Shown here piece after piece: positions 1-8,734 of a stretch of 56,481 nt of DNA (position 1 is the first letter of the stretch; each line of letters begins with the position of its first letter). The translations under genes were made by a program, and so were the position numbers. The stretch is from contig JAEOTM010000033.1 in assembly GCA_016839815.1 (NCBI GenBank), positions 1 to 56,481 of the forward strand, in the 5' to 3' direction. Source of the DNA: Candidatus Hodarchaeota archaeon (lineage in GTDB: Archaea > Asgardarchaeota > Heimdallarchaeia > Hodarchaeales > Hodarchaeaceae). The notes below the pieces were generated by a model that saw only the letters and a program-made list of their open reading frames with translations, searched no databases and was not told where the DNA came from.

Positions 1-312
1 ATTAGTATCAATATTAGCTTCTATAGACCGAATACTATATTCTAAGAGTCCCAATACAAACCCAGAGGAGTATGTTTCTAGACTTGATGTAAGAGTGAAT
101 ACAGAACACACATCTTTTTGAATCTCTAATAACAGCTGTCTATTTTTGTTTAAAAGAGGATTGCCTAATTCTCCTTCCAATGAATCTAATGCCCAATATA
201 AGAATAAAGATTTCTCTGAATTTTGCACATCTGTAATAAACGGTATTAATCCATCTTGTTCTTTGAGTAACTTTTGGATTTCTGAAAAAACGATCGGTTG
301 AGCCAATTGCAT
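1..312 (-). CDS. Partial hypothetical protein, 3' end outside window
   Basis: An open frame runs from an ATG at 310-312 to the left edge without a stop (104 codons visible). The start has a close upstream GAGGT. The visible protein begins MQLAQPIVFSEIQKLL and is a mostly helical, Leu/Glu-rich sequence without any family motif I recognise; it could be an all-alpha repeat domain. It has its own upstream region, which holds an 18-bp perfect palindrome about 70 bp before the start. That this is coding is inferred from the open frame, start site and amino-acid composition; the function is unknown. Confidence 0.6.
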   Translation of the reverse strand, partial: MQLAQPIVFSEIQKLLKEQDGLIPFITDVQNSEKSLFLYWALDSLEGELGNPLLNKNRQLLLEIQKDVCSVFTLTSSLETYSSGFVLGLLEYSIRSIEANIDTN

Positions 313-381
313 TACCTCAATATCTCTGATAATCAGCTGATTTTAGAGATAGCTCAAAAATGTTGACATTCAAAATAAAAT

Positions 382-399
382 TGATTGGTTAACCAATCA
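382..399. promoter_or_regulatory. 18-bp perfect palindrome, operator candidate
   Basis: TGATTGGTT is followed directly by its reverse complement AACCAATCA. The site lies in the 133-bp gap between the end of the HEAT-repeat gene and the start of the truncated gene, about 70 bp upstream of the latter's ATG, beside an AT-rich TTTTATTTT stretch (minus strand) that could be its TATA region. A dimeric helix-turn-helix regulator is the usual binder of such a site; none is encoded next to it in the window. Confidence 0.45.
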
Positions 400-416
400 G
401 AACGATGTATACAACT

Positions 417-435
417 AAAAGAAAAAAAGTGGAGG
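417..435 (-). terminator. Oligo-T terminator after HEAT-repeat gene
   Basis: Read on the minus strand, the sequence 11 bases after the stop is CCTCCAC followed by seven T, C and four T. Archaeal RNA polymerase stops at such T tracts. The same C/T-rich-then-T layout occurs after several other minus-strand genes here. Confidence 0.5.
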
Positions 436-445
436 ATTGTTGGGA

Positions 446-2665
446 TTACCCAACAAGCATTCTGTAAACTTCGGCAGGATCGTGTTCACCAGGAGCTCTA
501 ATTTTAAATCGAATTTCGACTTTCTGCTCGGGTTGAACTTCTTCAAAAATCCATTTCATGGCTTGACCATTGTTTACTGAAGAATGTTCCTCATATCCGA
601 CTTCAGGATCTTCGTGAGTTTCACCAACTAACTCAAATCCATTTGGTAAAAAGTCTGTAATTTCAACGTTTTGAATAACGGCGGTACCATCATTCACACC
701 ACGAAGTACGACTTCATATTCATTGGCTTCCTCAGAGGAAGTAGAAGACACCATTTTACCTATTTTGAGTTTACGTCGTTCATGCACAACTGTAATTGGC
801 CCCGCTTCAGCTTCAGCTGATATGGGTTTCACCTCAGGATACATATTCCCTAGGACAGTAACCGTGCCGGAGAATTCTTCTTCTGGTCTGGCAGTAGCAT
901 ATAGTGGATATTTCACCAGTATTTCTTCTTCCTGCTCAAGAGGCCCAAAGATGGTTTCTTCAAGATGTTCCATTGTAATTACAACATTTCCATCAGAAAC
1001 GTCAAAGTCGAAGTTCTCAAGTTGTTCACTTTCTTTTAAGATTTCGATATGTTCTCGTTCAGGAGCTTCAAATCCTTCAGGGATAGCTTCTGATAGCTGG
1101 AGGTACATGATTTCTGTACTACCAATGGATTTAACAACCTGTTCAGAAATAACTTCTGTTCTTCTGAATGAGGGAATAACGAGAGGTTCGTAAGATTTAC
1201 TTACTTCAATACCCATAAATGGTAACGCATATCCAGGTAAAACACATTCTGCTACAACTTCTGCGTCAAACAGATATTTTACACTCAAATCAAGCTCTCT
1301 ACCAAATTGTGGAATCATATTGTCGTCTTCGACAGTTATTGTCCATGGATCAAGGGAAAATGTCTCACCAGGATCAATAGATCGCTCTTCTTCTGGAAAA
1401 TCTCTTCCTAACCACTCTACACGAACATTTCCTTCATCGAGAGGTCCTTCAAAGATTCTGACTTCCTTTAAGTCCATTTCAAATTCGCTAGTATTTTCGA
1501 GTTCAAACAAACAGTCGAAATCACCTGGATTTTCTTCTTGTTCTTCTCGAGAGATGAATTGAAATACTGAAGAACTACCAGTAATTGTATCTAATCCAAG
1601 ACCAGATAAACTCTTTTCTTTAACTTTGTAAGTAGCTTTAGTATCACCAATGATATAGGGATCATTGCTCTCTTCTGGTAACGTTACTCTCATAACACAG
1701 GATGCTTCTACGGAGTCGCCTGCTTCGATTTCTTCAATTGTCCAAAGGATATGACTACCGTCATCATCTGAGCTTTGAGTTAAACTACCAACATTGGCAT
1801 TGAAATCTCTTACATTTGTTGAATCGTCTAGAATGTATTTCTTAACAACTACATCGGTTAAAGCATCATCAAAGTCGTTTGTGAGTTTTAATGTGAATTT
1901 CATTCCAGATTCTTCACCTCTTGCGAAAAGTGGAGGGGAATCCTCTTTTTCTAAGTCCCAAAAGTCTTCTTGGACTTTTAATTTGGGTGCTTCAACTTGA
2001 AACTCAAATGGAACATATTTCGATGACCTAGGGTCCAATTCTTTTAGAGCAAAAGAATTTCCAAATACCGCTGTTCCCTGTTCTTCATCAGCTTCGAAAG
2101 TAACTTCATCGACGCCTTCTAATATAGTATCGATAGCCCATATTCTATCTTTACCACCTGTATTAGAAACTTCAAGTTTACCTGTACCAACGAGACCCTC
2201 GATTTGTTCACCTTCTTCATCGACTAGATTACTCTCTCTATCAATTCTATATTGAAGGGATTCTTGAATTTTGACATATAAGCCAGCTTGTCCTTTTTCT
2301 GTTTCATCTAGAGCACGATAATCTTCAGCAGCTCTTTCTTCATCTTCATCAGAAAACTCACTTTCTCCTACTGGTCTACCTGACTGCTGTATCCGATTTG
2401 CTCCGTCTTTGGCTTTATTTCGCGTCCCTCGATCTCTATCATCTCGTTGAATTCTCTGTAATACAGAGACTGCCTCTGGGTCGTTTAAAACTACAATTGA
2501 ATCAATTGCAGCTTTACGAACTTCTTTTTCTGGATCTTTCAGAGCAAAATCAAAGAGAACGTGCAAAGCAATCTTGTTCCGTTGTCTTTCAAGAGCTTTA
2601 ATAGCACTTATCTTTTCGTCTTTGCTGCTATTTCTATATTCGTCATATGACAATTTTGATGTCAC
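446..2665 (-). CDS. HEAT-repeat protein with DUF11-like beta domains
   Basis: A 739-residue acidic protein. Residues about 15-100 look like HEAT repeats (alternating helices with PEKEVRKAAIDSI and DPEAVSVLQRI). A charged linker follows, then a long beta-rich part with repeated Ig/CARDB/DUF11-type blocks; the last (about 645-735) contains DFLPNGFELVGE, the common DUF11 strand-turn. There is no signal peptide or membrane segment, so it is probably cytoplasmic despite DUF11-like modules usually being found in surface proteins. HEAT repeats suggest protein-protein scaffolding. The ATG at 2663-2665 is preceded by GAAAGGTGAC (AGGTGA Shine-Dalgarno). It is transcribed alone and ends at an oligo-T tract. 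Function unknown. Confidence 0.75.
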   Translation of the reverse strand: MTSKLSYDEYRNSSKDEKISAIKALERQRNKIALHVLFDFALKDPEKEVRKAAIDSIVVLNDPEAVSVLQRIQRDDRDRGTRNKAKDGANRIQQSGRPVGESEFSDEDEERAAEDYRALDETEKGQAGLYVKIQESLQYRIDRESNLVDEEGEQIEGLVGTGKLEVSNTGGKDRIWAIDTILEGVDEVTFEADEEQGTAVFGNSFALKELDPRSSKYVPFEFQVEAPKLKVQEDFWDLEKEDSPPLFARGEESGMKFTLKLTNDFDDALTDVVVKKYILDDSTNVRDFNANVGSLTQSSDDDGSHILWTIEEIEAGDSVEASCVMRVTLPEESNDPYIIGDTKATYKVKEKSLSGLGLDTITGSSSVFQFISREEQEENPGDFDCLFELENTSEFEMDLKEVRIFEGPLDEGNVRVEWLGRDFPEEERSIDPGETFSLDPWTITVEDDNMIPQFGRELDLSVKYLFDAEVVAECVLPGYALPFMGIEVSKSYEPLVIPSFRRTEVISEQVVKSIGSTEIMYLQLSEAIPEGFEAPEREHIEILKESEQLENFDFDVSDGNVVITMEHLEETIFGPLEQEEEILVKYPLYATARPEEEFSGTVTVLGNMYPEVKPISAEAEAGPITVVHERRKLKIGKMVSSTSSEEANEYEVVLRGVNDGTAVIQNVEITDFLPNGFELVGETHEDPEVGYEEHSSVNNGQAMKWIFEEVQPEQKVEIRFKIRAPGEHDPAEVYRMLVG

Positions 2666-2818
2666 CTTTCCTGTTTTTTATTAATATATTAAGTATAAAT
2701 TGTCCGCTCTGTTTACCAGATGTGAACAAACAAAGATTGAAAAATCTCTATTCAAGCGTTTTTTAAATTAATAATTAGTAAAAAAATTTATTGTTTATTC
2801 TCGGGGGAACTCGAAGAT

Positions 2819-2832
2819 CGTAATTAATTACG
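2819..2832. promoter_or_regulatory. 14-bp perfect palindrome upstream of HEAT-repeat gene
   Basis: CGTAATTAATTACG is self-complementary. It lies in the 274-bp gap between the HhH gene and the HEAT-repeat gene, about 155 bp before the latter's start. The gap is otherwise AT-rich without an ORF. AT-only palindromes of this size can occur by chance. Confidence 0.25.
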
Positions 2833-2939
2833 TGTGAATTTTTATTTGATTGGGAAATACTCCGCTAAGATACTTTCTTGGGGCCTTTCATACCGACAAA
2901 AATAATGACACTCATTTATGCAGGAATAAAATCCTTTAC

Positions 2940-4343
2940 TTAAGACTCTGACGAGATTTTTTTAATAAAATCATTGAAACGACTAATTGACATCCTTAAA
3001 GCTTTTCTGAGCTGTTCAGACTCTGTAAAAGTGAGGATGTCTTCAATTGAAAATATACCGAGGTTATTTAATTTTACTAGAGTCTTTGGCCCGATTCCTG
3101 GAAGTGACAAAAGCCCTTTTGAAGGTTTGGTTTCATCTAGTGTTTCTGAATCCTCAGATATTGGTATATCTGTAAAATCAGAAGCACTCCTCATCCATTT
3201 AAGATATGTTTTCTTAGTTGTAATTCCACTGAGGAGTTCAAAAGTCGAATCGAGTAGTTCTTGAACAGTAAAAATCCCTACAGTGTTTATCTTACCTTCT
3301 GTTACTTTTCCTATCCCTTTAAGATTAATCACAGGCTGATTGAGAGGAGGTATTACCTCAGGTTTTATAATCATATCTGGTTCAATTATTCTACCAATCG
3401 GAGCTAATATTTCTCCTAACTCATTTGTTGAGATATCTAAAATCTTTTTAATAAGATCTACATCTTTAAAATCTAATAAATCAGTTTTTGACTTAATCCC
3501 TATCTTCTTCAGTTTTTTTACGAAAGCTGGAGTAATGCCTTTAATTACCTGTAAATCATCAGGAATAAAATCTTCATCTTTTTTGATATCTTTTTGACCA
3601 ATTTCTTCTGCTTTTTCACTGAGAAGAAGCTCTGCATCTTCTAGCATCTTCTCAAGTCTTTTATCACTTATTCTCATAACTTCAGCAAGGTAAATCCGGT
3701 TTTTATAGTTCCAAAGATCAGACACAGTCAGTACACTGATTTTAGCGAGTCGATTTGCATAAGTTTGGCCGATCCCCCTAACTTTGATAACTGAAATCGC
3801 TGTTATAACTTCAGAATCTAGTGTTGATACATCTACTTCTTCTTTAACTTCGATGACCGTTTCCAGAGGTGATATTTCACTTATTATCTCCTCTTCCACT
3901 ATTGGAACCAACTCTGGTAATTGATATATTATATCTCCACCGAGTAATGGAAATTCTACTCTTACTGATTTCTCAACAAAAAAGATTTGACTGAATGATA
4001 ATGATTGGCCAATTTCTCGACCCGCTTTTCGAACCTCCCTTATATTCTTTACACTATCCACCTTCACTTGCCATATTCCCAAATGTTCGTCTCGTATAGC
4101 AGTCGGAATTGGCCAATTGTTTACCAGTATATCACTTAGACCTTTTCCATATCTATTTAGTCGTGAATTCTGCTTATGATCAAGAATTTGTAACCGATAA
4201 CGCCCAGGTATAAGATCATTTTCAAATGAAACGTGAACATTAACTCTTTCCCCTGGTTTAAACGCAAAAACGCTTAGAATCGGATTATCGGCTAAGCAGA
4301 TACAAATAGAGGGCATTTCAGACACGTTTCTAACGCTATTCAC
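2940..4343 (-). CDS. Four-unit helix-hairpin-helix protein with paralogous N-terminal domain
   Basis: A 467-residue protein. Residues about 20-140 form a beta-rich domain that is clearly related to the small protein encoded just upstream (shared RLxILDxKxNxRLNRYGKG and W-P-I-P). After a linker come four helix-hairpin-helix-like units (about 185-245, 263-320, 338-390 and 410-465), each starting with a K/P-G-I-G/T core such as VRGIGQTYANRL, IKGITPAFVKKL, LKGIGKVTEGKI and LPGIGPKTLVKL. Such arrays (DUF4332/HhH type) bind DNA or nucleoprotein in other families. The start is either GTG at 4343 or the ATG at 4316; the paralogue's length fits the latter better. It probably shares a transcript with the upstream paralogue (35 bp gap). 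Role unknown; nucleic-acid binding is an inference. Confidence 0.7.
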   Translation of the reverse strand: MNSVRNVSEMPSICICLADNPILSVFAFKPGERVNVHVSFENDLIPGRYRLQILDHKQNSRLNRYGKGLSDILVNNWPIPTAIRDEHLGIWQVKVDSVKNIREVRKAGREIGQSLSFSQIFFVEKSVRVEFPLLGGDIIYQLPELVPIVEEEIISEISPLETVIEVKEEVDVSTLDSEVITAISVIKVRGIGQTYANRLAKISVLTVSDLWNYKNRIYLAEVMRISDKRLEKMLEDAELLLSEKAEEIGQKDIKKDEDFIPDDLQVIKGITPAFVKKLKKIGIKSKTDLLDFKDVDLIKKILDISTNELGEILAPIGRIIEPDMIIKPEVIPPLNQPVINLKGIGKVTEGKINTVGIFTVQELLDSTFELLSGITTKKTYLKWMRSASDFTDIPISEDSETLDETKPSKGLLSLPGIGPKTLVKLNNLGIFSIEDILTFTESEQLRKALRMSISRFNDFIKKISSES

Positions 4344-4378
4344 TCTTAGATATCGACAGAAAATTGAAGTATTTAGAA

Positions 4379-4702
4379 TTATTCTCCAGTAAAGAACTTG
4401 ACTTGATCTTTTACCTCGAAGAATAACTGGAAATTTTCAAATTCTGACTCAATACAGATCTGCCAGAGACCAAAATGTCTAGTTTTCAGTAGTTTTGGAA
4501 TCGGCCATTGTAATTCGATACCATCTTCAGACCCTTTACCATACCGATTTAATCTTGCGTTTTCTTTGCGATCAAGAATTCTTAATCGGTATTTATCAGG
4601 TATCTGTGAAAATTTTGCGTTAAACCTGAATTTTTGACCTGGTAAATATGTGTATAGCGCATTGTCTGCATTATTCGTTGATTTAAGGGAAAATTCTTTC
4701 AT
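4379..4702 (-). CDS. Small paralogue of the HhH-protein N-terminal domain
   Basis: A 107-residue single-domain protein that matches residues about 18-140 of the following gene: both have ADN, a proline-glycine turn, YRLxILDxKxNxRLNRYGKG, a W-P-I-P motif, then H-x-G-x-W-Q. This protein has no HhH units. It starts at an ATG and lies 35 bp before its larger paralogue on the same strand, so the two are probably co-transcribed. The predicted fold is a beta sandwich. The pair looks like a tandem duplication in which one copy gained, or the other lost, the HhH array. They may form a heteromer; that is inference. Confidence 0.7.
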   Translation of the reverse strand: MKEFSLKSTNNADNALYTYLPGQKFRFNAKFSQIPDKYRLRILDRKENARLNRYGKGSEDGIELQWPIPKLLKTRHFGLWQICIESEFENFQLFFEVKDQVKFFTGE

Positions 4703-4763
4703 TTGTGATAATATTCTGTAACTTCCCGATAAGGAGCAACATTATCGACATAACATTTGCAGA

Positions 4764-6071
4764 TCATGTAGTACTTCTTCTTCGTCTGATCTTCCAGAGA
4801 AGTCCACTAAAGATAATGACACCTATCAGAAGAACTAGTGTTGCAGCAAAAAAAGCATATCTGTAAGCAATTACTTCTGCTACACCTGAATAGATTTGGG
4901 TATCAATTATCGGACCTGTTAAAAATGTACCAGCAAGTCCCCAACTCAAAAAGAAGGTTGTATTAAAGATACTAAATCCTTTGGCACGTTGTTCCGCTGG
5001 TATAAGTTCAGAGACGAAAGCATATGATGCTGCCGTCACGATCACATCTCCCACTCCTCTTAAGGTACTTGCAAGATAGAGTAAGGGGAGAGAGGTACTG
5101 AATGTAATCATTAATAGAGACAATATTCCTATCCATGAACCTAGTAAAGTGGAATTGCCATCACCGATTTTAGCCCCTAACTTCCCCACGAATAATCCTA
5201 CTACAATAATACCGACGGATTGAAAATTTAATAGGATACTTAATTCACCTGAACCCATATCAAAACCAGATTCAAGCACCATATATTGTGAAAATATGAC
5301 AGCTAATGAGTTTCTTCCAAAATTAATAAACACCATGGCTATTAGGAAAATGAGGAATATGTAAGTTGTCTTCTCTTTTCGTGGTACAGATAATTCCTCT
5401 GCTAAAGATGTTTCCAAAGATTCTTTTTCTGTTTCTTCTTTGATTCCACCTTCTGGAATGAAAAACATAGGTATTGTTGAAATAAACATGACAAATGCGG
5501 CAATATAGAATAGAGAGCCATCATAAAAACCCCATCCCGGATACAGCGTTGTCAAACCATCATACAAGGCTCCTCCGATCAAAATTCCAATGATTCGTCC
5601 TACACCGCCGATACTAGAGAGTTGTCCTTGAATTTTCTGTCGTGTTTCATATTTATACAGATCAGAAATCAGCGAACTCCATCCTGTATTACTCATGCTC
5701 CAAAAGAATTCTACTCCACTCAGTCCTAGTATTATTACCCAACCAGCAACAAGAGGATTTGAAACCATTCGATGTGCAAAGAAAACGAACAAGGTGCTAA
5801 ATCCCGCCGAAATTTCTCCAATCACAACTAACGTTCGTCGCAATTGATATTTATCTGATATGATTCCCCAGAGGAATAATTGACATGAAGAATTGACGAT
5901 CATCGGTAAGGAAGCAAAGAGTGTGGTCTCTGTCACACTCAGTCCAAGAAATTCTCGTAAATAAATCGAAAGGTAGGTATAGAATAACCCTCTCCTAAAC
6001 ATTGCTAGGATTTGGAAGGAAGATAAACCAAAAAAGATAGTTGAACGACTTGATTTCTTATTCTTGAACAT
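4764..6071 (-). CDS. MFS permease
   Basis: A major facilitator superfamily transporter with about 12 hydrophobic segments and a central charged cytoplasmic loop (EEETEKESLETSLAEE). The loop between segments 2 and 3 has the family signature G-x-x-x-D-x-x-x-x-R-R (WGIISDKYQLRRTL). The frame stays open to 6197, but the ATG at 6069-6071 is preferred because it has AGAGGA six to seven bases upstream and begins directly before the first membrane segment (MFKNKKSSRSTIFF); the 42 residues before it look non-coding. This gives 435 residues, a usual MFS length. Substrate cannot be read from the sequence. No partner gene is evident. Confidence 0.85.
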   Translation of the reverse strand: MFKNKKSSRSTIFFGLSSFQILAMFRRGLFYTYLSIYLREFLGLSVTETTLFASLPMIVNSSCQLFLWGIISDKYQLRRTLVVIGEISAGFSTLFVFFAHRMVSNPLVAGWVIILGLSGVEFFWSMSNTGWSSLISDLYKYETRQKIQGQLSSIGGVGRIIGILIGGALYDGLTTLYPGWGFYDGSLFYIAAFVMFISTIPMFFIPEGGIKEETEKESLETSLAEELSVPRKEKTTYIFLIFLIAMVFINFGRNSLAVIFSQYMVLESGFDMGSGELSILLNFQSVGIIVVGLFVGKLGAKIGDGNSTLLGSWIGILSLLMITFSTSLPLLYLASTLRGVGDVIVTAASYAFVSELIPAEQRAKGFSIFNTTFFLSWGLAGTFLTGPIIDTQIYSGVAEVIAYRYAFFAATLVLLIGVIIFSGLLWKIRRRRSTT

Positions 6072-6334
6072 TAATTTTCCTCTTAAATCCAGTATTTGTA
6101 ACCCAAAGATCGTTCCATCATAATCTATTATTTTGTTCAAAAGATATTTGAAGATCAATCCTAGAAATATCTTTACGGCACCTAACAAGTCCATCAATAA
6201 GAAGGATTTACCAATTAATTGTATTGAAAAGGAATTGGCTGTTACAATAAATATTTACCCCTTCGATCACTAAGTTGGCATTTAGGAGCAAAATAACCCA
6301 TTTATTCTTAAGGAATAATAATGAGGAAATAAAA

Positions 6335-6727
6335 ATGAGTCCCCAAAAGAAAAAGCCACCGAAAAGAGGCAAGGGTAAACGTAAAGGTTTTGCTCCAGAT
6401 CCCGGTTTTTCCAGACGTACTCGCTATCCAAGTGAGGCCGAAGTCATCGGAGTAGTTATTCGAAACCTTGGAGCACGAAGAATGGATGTACTATGTGCTG
6501 ATCAAGTTAAAAGAGTTGCACGAATTCCTGGTCGTTTCAGAAGAGGATATAGGATCACTGTAAATGATGTTGTATTAGTTGAACCTTGGGATGACCTTTC
6601 TGGTGATAGAGGAGATATCACATATCGCTATCGAAAAAATGAAATCCGTCCTCTTTCTAGACGCTACAAAAAGGAATTAGATTCACTAGATGTGGAAATT
6701 CCTCGAGTAATGGAAGAACAACCTTAA
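6335..6727 (+). CDS. eif1A: Translation initiation factor aIF1A
   Basis: The archaeal/eukaryotic homologue of bacterial IF1, which binds the A site of the small ribosomal subunit during initiation. The protein has a Lys/Arg-rich N-terminal tail (KKKPPKRGKGKRKGF), the S1-like OB fold from about residue 33 to 105 (EVIGVVIRNLGARRMDVLCADQ, IPGRFRRGYRI and VNDVVLVEPW match the family) and a short acidic tail. The chosen ATG at 6335 has GAGGA seven bases upstream and gives 130 residues; an in-frame extension to 6275 adds 20 unlike residues and is not supported. Transcribed alone, with an AT-rich TATA-like segment (AATAAATATTTA) near 6246-6258. Confidence 0.95.
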   Translation: MSPQKKKPPKRGKGKRKGFAPDPGFSRRTRYPSEAEVIGVVIRNLGARRMDVLCADQVKRVARIPGRFRRGYRITVNDVVLVEPWDDLSGDRGDITYRYRKNEIRPLSRRYKKELDSLDVEIPRVMEEQP

Positions 6728-6798
6728 GTCTTACTGGGAATTAAATTTCCTTAGATCCTTGTTTTTAGGATCCTTATTCGCGCATAGGTGACTTAAAT

Positions 6799-7578
6799 TT
6801 GACTTACATTATTGCACATAGAGGATATTGTAAGACAACTGAACCTGATAATAGTATTCCCGCTTTTCAATCAGCTCTTAATGCAAAAGCAGATGGAATA
6901 GAATTTGATATACAACTTTCGTCAGATGAACATTTTGTGTGCTTTCATGATCCAGATCTTTCGAATCTTGGTCGGCCAGAACAACTCAATGAGTTAGACC
7001 TTAAAACTCTTACAGAAATTGAATTGGCAACAGGAATAACTATTCCATCTCTTGCAGATGTTTTGGAAAAATATGGAAACAGAATTTTCTTGAATATAGA
7101 ACTGAAAACTCAGAATAAGGGGGTAGAGGAGTTAATCCAGTTACTTAATCAATATGATATTGAAAAAAATCCAAAAAAACTCATCATTTCATCTTTTCAC
7201 GGGAACGCATTAAAGAATATTAAAAATCTTGATTCTGATATTCCTACTGGATTGTTAGTTGAATTCTCACGAAATATGATTTCTCAAGTTCAAGAATATA
7301 ATTGCGATGCACTTCACCTTTTTTACAACGAAGTTCCTGATGGATGGATAAATCTACCTTTCTGGCTATCTTCAAAAATTCATAAATTCTATGCACATCG
7401 GTGTTTTTCCAAAGCAAGTACTCTCGGTATTTTTGTGAACCCTTATACTGTGAATTCAGATCAATATTTACGTAATTGCTTTGAACGCAATGTAAATGGT
7501 GTTATAACAGATAATGTTGAGCGTGCTTACCAAATTAGGAAAGAAACAGTTAATCCCGACCGAAGGTCCACCAACTAA
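6799..7578 (+). CDS. Glycerophosphodiester phosphodiesterase
   Basis: A 259-residue GDPD-family TIM barrel that hydrolyses glycerophosphodiesters to glycerol 3-phosphate and an alcohol. Visible signature residues: H7-R8-G9, E15 and N18, E35-x-D37 and H50-D51, which are the general acid/base histidines and the metal ligands of the family. No signal peptide, so cytoplasmic. The start is TTG at 6799, with GGTGA eight bases before it; no ATG fits. The 3' end overlaps the convergent Nudix gene by 29 bp. In an archaeon it could act on ether-lipid head-group breakdown products; this is inference. Confidence 0.88.
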   Translation: MTYIIAHRGYCKTTEPDNSIPAFQSALNAKADGIEFDIQLSSDEHFVCFHDPDLSNLGRPEQLNELDLKTLTEIELATGITIPSLADVLEKYGNRIFLNIELKTQNKGVEELIQLLNQYDIEKNPKKLIISSFHGNALKNIKNLDSDIPTGLLVEFSRNMISQVQEYNCDALHLFYNEVPDGWINLPFWLSSKIHKFYAHRCFSKASTLGIFVNPYTVNSDQYLRNCFERNVNGVITDNVERAYQIRKETVNPDRRSTN

Positions 7579-8050
7579 TTCCAGTATTCTTATAGAGAAA
7601 TTTTCCCTCAATAATTTCCTCAGTTTCTAATAATTTGGGAGTAAATATTCGATCCCCACCCCACATATTCTCATATGGCACTTTTTCTTTTAGAAACCAA
7701 TGTAATTCCCCTTCAGAATTCGTAAAGTCTCTTTTTTCCTTTACAGTTACTGTATAGATAAATACTAACCAGTTAAATGCGGGTAAATCTTCTGATTCCT
7801 TCTTTCGATTAATTTCGTCAAAGTAAATATACCCTCGAAAATGAACTTCTGAAGGGTCAAACTCATAACCGGCTTCTTCCTTGATTTCTCGGATTATACA
7901 CTCAAGAGGAGTTTCTCCTGGTTCAAGTCTACCCCCAATTCCGACATACTTCCCCTCATGAAAGTCATTTTCCTTCTTATTTCGATAAAGTAACAGGACT
8001 TCATTTTCATAAAAAATGTAAGCTAAAGTTGCGAGTTTATGCATAGGCAT
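7550..8050 (-). CDS. Nudix hydrolase, MutT/8-oxo-dGTPase-like
   Basis: A 166-residue protein with a perfect Nudix box at residues 40-62 (G-x5-E46-x7-R54-E55-x2-E58-E59-x-G61). These acidic residues bind the metal that cleaves nucleoside-diphosphate-X bonds. The region after the box (WFLKEKVPYENMWGGDRIF) resembles MutT-type 8-oxo-dGTP diphosphatases. Two ATGs, at 8050 and 8044, are possible starts. The gene is convergent with the GDPD gene, with a 29-bp overlap of the two 3' ends. Substrate assignment is tentative. Confidence 0.85.
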   Translation of the reverse strand: MPMHKLATLAYIFYENEVLLLYRNKKENDFHEGKYVGIGGRLEPGETPLECIIREIKEEAGYEFDPSEVHFRGYIYFDEINRKKESEDLPAFNWLVFIYTVTVKEKRDFTNSEGELHWFLKEKVPYENMWGGDRIFTPKLLETEEIIEGKFLYKNTGISWWTFGRD

Positions 8051-8196
8051 TCTAATTTTCGTCCAATGGTACAGAAATTATCTAACTAAAAATTTTTTTG
8101 CAACAACCCTTAGATAGCTCAACGGAAATTTAGAACTAAGTGATTTTCCACAGATATGAATTATACTCTTAGTCCTCTTAGTCTTTATCTCAGTAA

Positions 8197-8206
8197 TTAT
8201 AAAATA
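8197..8206 (+). promoter_or_regulatory. TATA-like box of the GNAT gene
   Basis: TTATAAAATA lies about 35 bases upstream of the ATG at 8237, so transcription would start some 5-10 bases before the start codon. It is the best archaeal TATA match in this gap. Confidence 0.45.
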
Positions 8207-8236
8207 ACCACGAATTCGATCTAGTAGAGAGTAAAA

Positions 8237-8734
8237 ATGAAAGAATCAGAAATGAATGATCCAACATTTGCAATTGATATCAGACAGAGTAAAATATCTG
8301 ATGTTGACGCAATTAATGAACTTGAGAAACAAGTATTCTCATCAAAAATGCGTTATGGTCCTTCTCTGATTATGGCAATTATTAATACCTCATTACCTCA
8401 TTTAGCTCAAACAGCAATATTAAAAGATCAGAATACGATAGTAGGTTTTATTGCAGGAGAAATTGACAGTAGAAATCCTCTATTGGGAAGAATTATTACG
8501 ATAGAAGTCGATCCAAAGCTTCAACATCATAAAATTGGAAAACAACTACTGTTATCTTTTGAAAGGAAGATTAGTGATCATTATTCAGTAGAAAATCTTG
8601 AATTACAGGTTCATTATGAAAATCATAAAGCGATCCGTTTCTATAAAAAACATGGGTTTTCTGAGGTTAAAAAGTTAAAAAACTACTATGCACGAAAAGA
8701 ACATGCGATTCTTATGCATAAACTGCTCAGTTAA
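8237..8734 (+). CDS. GNAT N-acetyltransferase, RimI-like
   Basis: A 165-residue protein with the GNAT fold: acetyl-CoA pyrophosphate loop in motif A (IEVDPKLQHHKIGKQLL, the Q-x-x-x-G-x-G/A position) and motif B N-H-x-A-I-R-F-Y-K-K-H-G-F. These match RimI-type protein N-terminal acetyltransferases, although the substrate could also be an internal lysine or a small molecule. A second ATG six codons in is an alternative start. The 3' end overlaps the convergent Sir2 gene by 8 bp; the pair could add and remove acetyl groups from a common protein, which is inference. Confidence 0.85.
   Translation: MKESEMNDPTFAIDIRQSKISDVDAINELEKQVFSSKMRYGPSLIMAIINTSLPHLAQTAILKDQNTIVGFIAGEIDSRNPLLGRIITIEVDPKLQHHKIGKQLLLSFERKISDHYSVENLELQVHYENHKAIRFYKKHGFSEVKKLKNYYARKEHAILMHKLLS

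Noticed and set aside
723..1193. 156-codon plus-strand frame opposite the HEAT-repeat gene
   Set aside because: It is Ser/Thr/Pro-rich antisense of an acidic gene, has no ribosome site or family match, and several such frames lie opposite the same gene.
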